19,069 nucleotides of DNA from positions 1 through 19,069 of the forward strand of contig JAPLSR010000157.1 of the NCBI GenBank assembly GCA_026398545.1, read 5' to 3'. The stretch is from Candidatus Sumerlaeota bacterium. Its GTDB lineage: Bacteria > Sumerlaeota > Sumerlaeia > MWCT01. Under the pieces are notes generated by a model. That model had not been told where the DNA came from and did not search any database. It saw only the letters and a list, made by a program, of their open reading frames with translations. A program made the position numbers and the translations under genes. Each line of letters starts with the position of its first letter. Within the stretch, counting starts at the first letter, position 1. Of the stretch, positions 13,408 to 19,069 are shown one piece after another.

Positions 13408-16292
13408 AAAAACTCCCTGTTTCAATCCTCTTTCTGCTCCTCTGCCTTGCATCTCACTCACCGGTTCACGGCGGAACGGATTTCCGCGCCGGACTCAAGA
13501 CCTATTATCCGGAGCAGACATTTCATCTCCCCCAGGCAGTGGATACTGAACTTGAAAAGGTGGAACTTATCCAGCCGGGTATCACACATCACCATGCAAT
13601 CGTCTGGACCATCAATGGTCCCTTGAATTTTCACCTCCTATTTTTGGACATTGCGAGAAAGGATTTGTTTCTGAAGACCCTCAAGGCTCACGAGCAACTC
13701 ACAACCGGTGTGAAGACCTTGACCGGTATGGCAACAAACATCCGGGCAATTGCTGGCGTCTCCTGCTCATTCCCGGCTGTTTCCACCGCCGGCTCCTTTC
13801 AAGCCGGTGATTTGTTCAAGGTCATCTCAGGCGCACCAGTCCTTGTGAAAAATGGTGAAATACCGAGTGAGCTAAAGAATGTCACCCCTGTCAGGAAAAT
13901 CACACCGACAGCCCTAAGCGGCGTGGGTCTCCTTAGCAGTGGCAGGAACCTGGTGATGGTTACCGTTGACGCCAGACCCCCTCACATAAGCATCGGACTG
14001 ACACCGCCCCAGTTCGCAGAATATTTCCAGTTCCTTGGCTGCAGTGATGCCCTCCTGCTGAACTCGGGTGATTATGTTACAATGACCGGAAGGAGGAATG
14101 GCTTAAAAGACGCAACGCCTTTCAATATCCCATCAGGCGCAAGGGAAAGTACCTCGCCGGGCGGGCTCTTTATCATATCTGAGGCACCTGCAGGAAAACC
14201 CGACCGCCTCATCCCCCAGCCTGAATCCCTGAAAGCCATCGCCGGTCAGAGTTACCCCCTTTCCGCCACCCTTATTGACGCCTTCAACCATGTCCTGGAG
14301 ACAAACTCACTGGATATCAAAGTGAAACCGGCAAATCTTGGTGAGGTCAAGGGATCTCAGTTCACAGCCGGAATAATGGAGGGTAAAGGGGCGATTTTAC
14401 TTGAGGCAGGAGGGAAAAAGGCAAAAATCCCGCTTCAGGTTATTAACAGGCTTAAATACCTCCGGCTCAACCTCGAGAGCGCCGAACTCCTGCCCGGCGA
14501 AGAGCTCAGTCTTGAGTTGACCGGTATCACCCCTGATGGCGAGATTGTAAAGATTCCCGCAACCGCATCCCAATGGAATGCACCACCGGCAGCAGGCGCT
14601 TTTGCGGCACCGGGGAGATTTCACGCAGGTAAGGCAAGCGCCAGAGGTTACATTACTGCAAGGGTGCTCGGGCTTGAGGCGAAAATTCCCCTTACTGTGG
14701 GAAAGGAGGTTCAGAAGCTCACCAATTTTGCTATCATAGGAGACTGGCGTTTCAAGACCGGCTCACCTCGTATCCTTGGAGGTCACGACATCATCATGGC
14801 AACTGTTGATGGGGCATCCCGTCCTGTTTCAATGTTGCGGTATGACTTTAAAGCCGGCGAGGGGGAGGCATCCCTCTCTCTCAATAGAACCATCAGCATC
14901 CCCGGAAGTCCCCGGCAGGCGGGTCTGTGGGTCAGGGGTGATGGAAAAGGGCTCTGCCTCAGTGCAACGATTCGCGATAGTCTTGAGCTGGATTATCGGA
15001 TAGTATTTGCCACCCATATAAACTGGTTAGACTGGAGATATCTCGAGGTTGACATCCCAAAGGATGTCGCCTTTCCCATACTCCTGAAAAATATCACCAT
15101 TTCCGAACCTGATACCGCCAAACAGGCGTCCGGAAATATCCTCCTTTACAGATTGGATACCATTTATGCGTCTGCCAGCCCCCGTGCTGAGACATATCTG
15201 TTTGACAGGGATTCACTCCCCTCCTGGCTGCAATATGACCCATCTCCGCAATTTTCCGGCAAACCCCAGATGCGGTTCTTTGCCTTTGGCAACTGTCTTC
15301 TCTCGAGGGATGAACAGACAGGTATAGGGTCTTATATCTGCAACTGTATTATTGCCGGCATAAACAAGAGGGGCGGTGATTTTACCATTACGACCGGGAA
15401 TCTCAGCATAGACGGCAGGGGGGAGAACCTGGGTAATGTCCGGGGGATATTAAAACGCTTTGAAAAGCCCTATTATTGCGCCCTGGGGCGCTATGAGACC
15501 ATCAACGACCCTTACCTCCTCACCTATGCAAATGTCATGTTTCCCACCCACTATCATTTCACCACAGGGTTGGTCAGCGTCTTTATTCTTGATAATGTCA
15601 ACGGGAGTTTCGCGCTCTCCGATTCACACCAGCAGCCCCGGGAACCTCAATGGTCATGGCTTCTGGAAAACCTGAAATCCGTAAAATCTGATACGATTAT
15701 ATTTGTGTGCCATATCTCGCCGGTGGGGACAACCACGGATAGACTTTCTGAATCGATGAATCCCATTGAGGCGGAAATCTTCCACAAACTCCTCCTTCGG
15801 GAGGCAAAAAAGGGGCGACACGTGATGGTCCTTTCGGGAAGCCATGCCGGTTTCAGTTTGAAGGTCAAGGACGGCATCCCTTATTTTATGACCGGCGGGG
15901 GTGGAGCGCCGCTTGAGGAAAACTTGACCGATGGTAATTGCTACCACTATCTGGAATTCAATGTTCAGAAAAATGCCATCTCATTTTCCCTGAGACCCAT
16001 CTTCACCCGCCTTGCAATCAAGAGAAACCCCGTCAAAAATCAGGTGGGCGTGGGTGAAGAAATCGCCTTCACAGCATCCGGCATTCTGGATATACCCGAA
16101 AAACAGGTGAACCGGGTTTTTCCGCTGACTGACCCCATGAGTTATGAATGGAGCGTCAATGAGATGAGGATTGCCACAATCGGCAAAAGGGATGGAAAAT
16201 TCAGGTCATTGAGGTCTGGTAAGGCGGTGGTTACTCTGAATACGGGAGAAATAAGGACAAGCGAGTCCCTCCAGATTCTCAAGCCGCAATAA
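13404..16292 (+). CDS. Secreted NAGPA-like and phosphoesterase-like multidomain protein, probable double pseudoenzyme
   Basis: A 962-residue protein with a Sec signal peptide (1 to about 23). The layout is: phosphodiester glycosidase (NAGPA)-like domain (about 60-260); Ig-like segments (about 265-435); carbohydrate-binding-like beta-sandwich (about 440-592); calcineurin-type phosphoesterase-like domain (about 620-865, ending YFMTGGGGAPL); and an Ig-like tail. Both enzyme domains look degenerate. The NAGPA motifs NGGFF and LDGGGS read SCSFP (120-124) and LNSGDY (219-224). In the phosphoesterase the metal motifs read FGN (N630), TGN (N666), GRYE (695-698) and SGSHAG (811-816), with only H770 of CHISP retained. 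A binding or structural role outside the cytoplasmic membrane is therefore more likely than catalysis. GGAGGG (13390-13395) sits 8 bases ahead of the start, which overlaps the DUF58 stop codon. Domain borders are approximate. Confidence 0.8.
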   Translation: MKKLPVSILFLLLCLASHSPVHGGTDFRAGLKTYYPEQTFHLPQAVDTELEKVELIQPGITHHHAIVWTINGPLNFHLLFLDIARKDLFLKTLKAHEQLTTGVKTLTGMATNIRAIAGVSCSFPAVSTAGSFQAGDLFKVISGAPVLVKNGEIPSELKNVTPVRKITPTALSGVGLLSSGRNLVMVTVDARPPHISIGLTPPQFAEYFQFLGCSDALLLNSGDYVTMTGRRNGLKDATPFNIPSGARESTSPGGLFIISEAPAGKPDRLIPQPESLKAIAGQSYPLSATLIDAFNHVLETNSLDIKVKPANLGEVKGSQFTAGIMEGKGAILLEAGGKKAKIPLQVINRLKYLRLNLESAELLPGEELSLELTGITPDGEIVKIPATASQWNAPPAAGAFAAPGRFHAGKASARGYITARVLGLEAKIPLTVGKEVQKLTNFAIIGDWRFKTGSPRILGGHDIIMATVDGASRPVSMLRYDFKAGEGEASLSLNRTISIPGSPRQAGLWVRGDGKGLCLSATIRDSLELDYRIVFATHINWLDWRYLEVDIPKDVAFPILLKNITISEPDTAKQASGNILLYRLDTIYASASPRAETYLFDRDSLPSWLQYDPSPQFSGKPQMRFFAFGNCLLSRDEQTGIGSYICNCIIAGINKRGGDFTITTGNLSIDGRGENLGNVRGILKRFEKPYYCALGRYETINDPYLLTYANVMFPTHYHFTTGLVSVFILDNVNGSFALSDSHQQPREPQWSWLLENLKSVKSDTIIFVCHISPVGTTTDRLSESMNPIEAEIFHKLLLREAKKGRHVMVLSGSHAGFSLKVKDGIPYFMTGGGGAPLEENLTDGNCYHYLEFNVQKNAISFSLRPIFTRLAIKRNPVKNQVGVGEEIAFTASGILDIPEKQVNRVFPLTDPMSYEWSVNEMRIATIGKRDGKFRSLRSGKAVVTLNTGEIRTSESLQILKPQ

Positions 16293-16354
16293 TATACCAC
16301 TATTCAAAAATCCGTTCCTTTATTTCCATTATCACAAGAGCAAAAGAATTTTAT

Positions 16355-16424
16355 CCACGAATCTTCACAAATTCACACGAATTAATGAAGATGATTATTC
16401 GTGGAGATTCGTGCAGATTCGTGG
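16355..16424. repeat. Decameric ATTCGTG inverted-repeat element between convergent genes
   Basis: The right arm (16397-16424) consists of 10-base units ATTCGTGGAG, ATTCGTGCAG and a partial ATTCGTGG. The left arm (16355-16382) is its imperfect reverse complement, 23 of 28 positions matching, around a 14-base loop. It lies between the stop codons of two convergent genes. The transcript from either strand would fold into a long stem, so it may terminate or protect both mRNAs. No T-tract follows on either side. It shares the 10-base periodicity of the element at 2131-2190 but has a different core sequence. Confidence 0.65.
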
Positions 16425-16441
16425 TTTCATGAAATACCGGA

Positions 16442-18088
16442 TTACTCAAACCGGTTCCAGAGCTCGTCAGGGATGTGATTGATGTAGTATGAACTGCTAC
16501 CGAAAATCCCCCAGGCGGAACGTCCCGCTGAATTGGTGCCACTGCCGGTGAAAAAGACATCAGATATACCATCCCCGTTGAAATCCCCCACAGCGAGGCT
16601 TGTACCCATATAATCCCCGCCCTCCTTCCCCATTGCATAGATGGCGAGGTCAATCCAATCAATGTTATACATATACTGTTTCAAGGCATTTGAGGGTCGT
16701 CGTCCCAGGATAATCCATGCCTTGCCTGCAAGAAAGCGACCCTCAGGGGTGGCAGGTGGGGCGCTGAGCACAAGGTCATCGCCGGCGCGCTGGTTAAAAT
16801 TTAGAAACGCAAGTTGGCTCCCCAGACGCTCCTCGGTCACACTGGAGAGAAGTCGAGTCTCCGCCTCTGTTATCTCTATGCTCCGCCGGCTGGTACGAAG
16901 AAAACGCGTCCCATCGTTATAAAGGATGTAGGTGGCGCCCTGGTTTGTCGCCTGTGAATAACTTCTCCAGCCCGGCGCGCCGATGACGAGGTCATTCAAT
17001 CCATCACCATTGAAATCCCCGATAGCAAGGGCGCTTCCGACCTGTTCATTCTCAGTCCTTGAAAGAATCTCAACTGCGGTTGTGACAACAGCGAGATCAA
17101 CTGTCCCCAGCGGTAGGGGTTTCCCATTCGGGAAGTCGCGGCTGGCACCAGCGAAAAGATACGCCTTCCCCGCATTGCGGGCATATCCGGACTGGCAGGG
17201 TGCGCCGATGCAAAGGTCGGCTATGCCATCACCTGTCAGGTCGCCTGCGGCAAATGCGGAGCCGAGGCTATCACCATCTCCCTCTGCAACAATTTTTGTG
17301 TGGGGCTGAGGGAGGGAATCCACCCCCTGGGTGAAAAATAGGGAAAAGGGACGGCCGTAAAAGATATCCACCACACCGCCATTTTCGCTTCCCGGTGTGC
17401 CGATAATAAGGTCATCTCTGCCATCATGGTCAATGTCTGTAAAAAAGAGGATTTCTCCAAAGCGGTCGCCATCAATGCGTCCGGTAATACAAAAACAGCG
17501 CATGTTTGCCATCTCATCGGAGATGGTCACAAGGCCGCCAATATCCGTGCGCCCCTTAAGGACATACACACGACCCGGTCCCACAGGAATGAGGCTCTGG
17601 AATGCACAGATGGCTGTATCTTTAATGCCATCGCCATCAAAGTCGCCCGCCGCCACCGCTGAGCCAAAACGTCCAGCCGGCACATCTCCATTAATCTGAA
17701 TGCCGCCCAACCTTCCATGCCCATCCGGCAGATTCACAGAAGACATGGTGGGGTCGGAAAACTGGCTCCCCGTTGTGGTGAGGTCATTGAATGACTCATG
17801 GATATATCCGGAACCGGAACCGAACTTCAGCCCGAACCGGATATAAACAATGCCCGCATCTGCATTACCCCCAGCCGTGGCGCGTGGCGCACCCAGAATC
17901 ACATCATCATACCCATCCCCATTTACATCCCCCATGGCAACGGGTCCAATCATCCCCGGATTGCGCAAGTTGTCCGTGATGGAATAATCCTCATCCTGCC
18001 TGTAAAAGTCTTTCACCTCATACCCTGAGAGGGTTTGTGCAAAAAGGCATGAAAAAATCAGGTAAATAAAAAAAGTTTGAATTTTCAT
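16442..18088 (-). CDS. Secreted FG-GAP repeat (integrin-like beta-propeller) protein
   Basis: A 548-residue protein with a signal peptide (about 1-22, cleavage near LSG-YE) and seven calcium-loop repeats of the form DxDGDGxxD: DVNGDGYDD (54-62), DFDGDGIKD (149-157), DIDHDGRDD (218-226), DLTGDGIAD (283-291), DFNGDGLND (358-366), the degenerate NFNQRAGDD (430-438) and DFNGDGISD (502-510). Most are followed by a hydrophobic V/I-IGAP-type strand, the GAP half of FG-GAP. Spacing is 65-75 residues apart from the first (95), as expected for one closed seven-bladed propeller like integrin alpha heads. No anchor or sorting domain is visible, so it is probably exported or surface-bound, with adhesion or ligand binding as the inferred role. 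AGGGT lies just ahead of the ATG. It is convergent with the upstream operon. Confidence 0.9.
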   Translation of the reverse strand: MKIQTFFIYLIFSCLFAQTLSGYEVKDFYRQDEDYSITDNLRNPGMIGPVAMGDVNGDGYDDVILGAPRATAGGNADAGIVYIRFGLKFGSGSGYIHESFNDLTTTGSQFSDPTMSSVNLPDGHGRLGGIQINGDVPAGRFGSAVAAGDFDGDGIKDTAICAFQSLIPVGPGRVYVLKGRTDIGGLVTISDEMANMRCFCITGRIDGDRFGEILFFTDIDHDGRDDLIIGTPGSENGGVVDIFYGRPFSLFFTQGVDSLPQPHTKIVAEGDGDSLGSAFAAGDLTGDGIADLCIGAPCQSGYARNAGKAYLFAGASRDFPNGKPLPLGTVDLAVVTTAVEILSRTENEQVGSALAIGDFNGDGLNDLVIGAPGWRSYSQATNQGATYILYNDGTRFLRTSRRSIEITEAETRLLSSVTEERLGSQLAFLNFNQRAGDDLVLSAPPATPEGRFLAGKAWIILGRRPSNALKQYMYNIDWIDLAIYAMGKEGGDYMGTSLAVGDFNGDGISDVFFTGSGTNSAGRSAWGIFGSSSYYINHIPDELWNRFE

Positions 18089-18131
18089 ATCAACCCTGTA
18101 AAAAATGAAGGTATGCTATTATCATAATGTC

Positions 18132-18143
18132 TGGATATATCCA
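18132..18143. promoter_or_regulatory. Candidate operator palindrome
   Basis: TGGATATATCCA is a perfect 12-bp palindrome. It lies just downstream of the predicted -10 box of the FG-GAP gene, near the expected transcription start. A repressor bound here would block that promoter. The evidence is sequence symmetry and position only. Confidence 0.3.
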
Positions 18144-18155
18144 ATATTTCTTAAA

Positions 18156-18185
18156 TTTATAGTCTCTTAAATGGCATTGTGTCAA
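18156..18185 (-). promoter_or_regulatory. Strong sigma70-type promoter for the FG-GAP gene
   Basis: On the minus strand TTGACA (18180-18185, perfect) is followed by an 18-base spacer and TATAAA (18156-18161, 5/6). It lies about 70 bases before the FG-GAP start codon. This is the best promoter match in the window. Confidence 0.65.
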
Positions 18186-18199
18186 CTCATGATTTTGAA

Positions 18200-18230
18200 T
18201 TGACATTTGCCAGAGCGATTTGACTATGTT
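18200..18230 (+). promoter_or_regulatory. Candidate promoter for the DUF1385 gene
   Basis: TTGACA (18200-18205, perfect) and TATGTT (18225-18230, 4/6) are separated by 19 bases. They end about 45 bases before the gene, with the -35 box only 14 bases from the divergent promoter's -35 box. The spacer is slightly long. Confidence 0.42.
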
Positions 18231-18263
18231 TCTCTATGTCCCTGTAACAAATAACAAATGCTC

Positions 18264-18270
18264 ACGGAGG
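18264..18270 (+). promoter_or_regulatory. Ribosome binding site deciding a TTG start
   Basis: ACGGAGG lies five bases before an in-frame TTG at 18276. The upstream in-frame ATG at 18258 has no such site (preceding bases ATAACAA), and this binding site would fall inside its coding sequence. This favours the TTG start for the DUF1385 gene. Confidence 0.6.
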
Positions 18271-18275
18271 CTGTT

Positions 18276-19069
18276 TTGGGAAAGGTTGAAAAAAGGATTG
18301 AGATGGGCGGGCAGGCAGTGATTGAGGGCGTGATGATGCGAAGTCCTCAGGGATATGCCATCGCCATTCGCAAAAAGGATAAAACCATCAAGATTAAAAA
18401 CATACCTTACAAACCTCTCACCAAGCGCATCAAAATCCTGAGTTTGCCACTACTGCGCGGGGTGGCGACCCTTCTTGAGATGCTCGTCATTGGACTGAAA
18501 GGACTGGATTTCTCCATTAATGAATGGGAGGGGCAGGAGAAAAAAGGGTCAGGTGAAGAGCGGGTGGCTGAAGTGGAAGATGCGGGACAGAGCCGGAAGG
18601 AATCCGGGGTTGGCACCGCCGGGGAAAAACGGCAGATAAGCGTGGCGGGGATGGTTGGATTGATAACATTCAGTCTTGCCTTCGCCATGGTTCTGACGGT
18701 CGTTATTCCAAATATCCTGACACATTTTCTTGGATTTTTACCCTTTTCCAGGAGCAATCCGAGCCATCTGGTAGAGGACAGGTCGCCCATCACCTACAAC
18801 TTGATTGCCGGTTTTTTCCGCGCCGCAATCCTCATTGCCTACATCTGGGTCATATCCCTCTCAAAAGACATCCGAAGGGTGTTTGAATATCATGGCGCGG
18901 AACACAAGGCGGTCTTTGCCTTTGAGGAAGAAAAACCCCTCACGCTTGAAAATGTGCGACCTTACACCACACATCACCCCCGTTGCGGGACAACCTTTCT
19001 TGGCGTTGTCATCATTGTCAGTATCATCGTGTTTGCCTTCATTGTGAAACTCATGCTGCTCATTTATCC
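18276..19069 (+). CDS. DUF1385/YqhQ family membrane protein (3' end outside window)
   Basis: The first 264 residues of a DUF1385 protein; no stop codon occurs before the window ends. Family motifs are GGQAVIEGVMMRSP (11-24), PLLRGVATLLEML (58-70), RVFEYHGAEHKAVFAFE (201-217) and HPRCGTTFLG (234-243). Membrane segments lie at about 124-146, 175-195 and 242-263. An acidic, low-complexity linker (about 84-120) separates the conserved N-terminus from the first helix and is the least conserved part. The Bacillus homologue YqhQ is a polytopic membrane protein of unknown biochemical function. A TTG start is preferred because of a Shine-Dalgarno site five bases upstream; the ATG at 18258 would add six residues. 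It is divergent from the FG-GAP gene. Confidence 0.9.
   Translation, partial: MGKVEKRIEMGGQAVIEGVMMRSPQGYAIAIRKKDKTIKIKNIPYKPLTKRIKILSLPLLRGVATLLEMLVIGLKGLDFSINEWEGQEKKGSGEERVAEVEDAGQSRKESGVGTAGEKRQISVAGMVGLITFSLAFAMVLTVVIPNILTHFLGFLPFSRSNPSHLVEDRSPITYNLIAGFFRAAILIAYIWVISLSKDIRRVFEYHGAEHKAVFAFEEEKPLTLENVRPYTTHHPRCGTTFLGVVIIVSIIVFAFIVKLMLLIY

Noticed and set aside
16397..16424. Regular ATTCGTG units considered as a CRISPR-like array.
   Set aside because: Units are only 10 bases with no unique spacers, and they pair with an inverted copy; this is an inverted-repeat element, not a CRISPR.
1..19069. tRNA, rRNA, transposase, prophage or plasmid origin genes.
   Set aside because: None was seen on either strand: no cloverleaf with CCA-type ends, no rRNA-like stretches and no transposase or integrase motifs in the long frames.

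Overview
The window looks like a chromosomal segment of a mid-GC bacterium, probably anaerobic and Gram-negative-like. It was probably recovered from a metagenome, because no gene points to one cultured phylum. The clues are a RicT/YaaT-type PSP1 protein, a DUF1385/YqhQ protein, an oxygen-sensitive 2-hydroxyacyl-CoA dehydratase-type iron-sulfur protein, Sec signal peptides, and intergenic decameric inverted repeats. The phylum cannot be fixed from the sequence alone. No rRNA, tRNA, CRISPR array or transposase was seen.

Layout. (1) Positions 1-2204 are visibly more AT-rich and loosely packed, with an accessory look: a DUF2283 protein, a PD-(D/E)XK nuclease, a 31-residue zinc-knuckle-like microprotein with a very strong ribosome binding site, a large palindromic element that could be a divergent integron attC-like site, and a decameric repeat. 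All genes here are on the minus strand. (2) 2205-4661 (-) is a GH94 glycoside phosphorylase, divergent from (3) ricT at 4979-5857 (+); the gap between them holds stacked hairpins and promoter candidates. (4) 6055-16292 (+) is a likely operon or pair of operons: TetR regulator, BatA-type VWA membrane protein, second VWA/GATase1-like membrane protein, HgdB-like Fe-S protein, DUF58 protein, and a large secreted protein. Several junctions are ATGA overlaps. This is the core of a MoxR/DUF58/VWA (Bat-like) envelope system, but no MoxR AAA+ ATPase is present in the window. (5) 16442-18088 (-) is a secreted seven-repeat FG-GAP beta-propeller protein, convergent with the operon across a decameric inverted repeat. 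(6) 18276 to the window end (+) is a DUF1385/YqhQ membrane protein, cut by the window edge and divergent from the propeller gene over back-to-back promoters.

The most unusual object is the 962-residue secreted protein at 13404-16292. It joins a phosphodiester glycosidase (NAGPA)-like domain and a calcineurin-type phosphoesterase-like domain, and the signature catalytic or metal residues of both appear replaced (GD to GN, GNHE to GRYE, GHxH to GSHA, DGGGS to NSGDY). It is translationally coupled to the DUF58 gene, which suggests a scaffold or sensor role in the envelope complex built by the VWA/DUF58 proteins. The second oddity is the HgdB-like Fe-S protein embedded in that same gene cluster without its usual partner subunit or activating ATPase.
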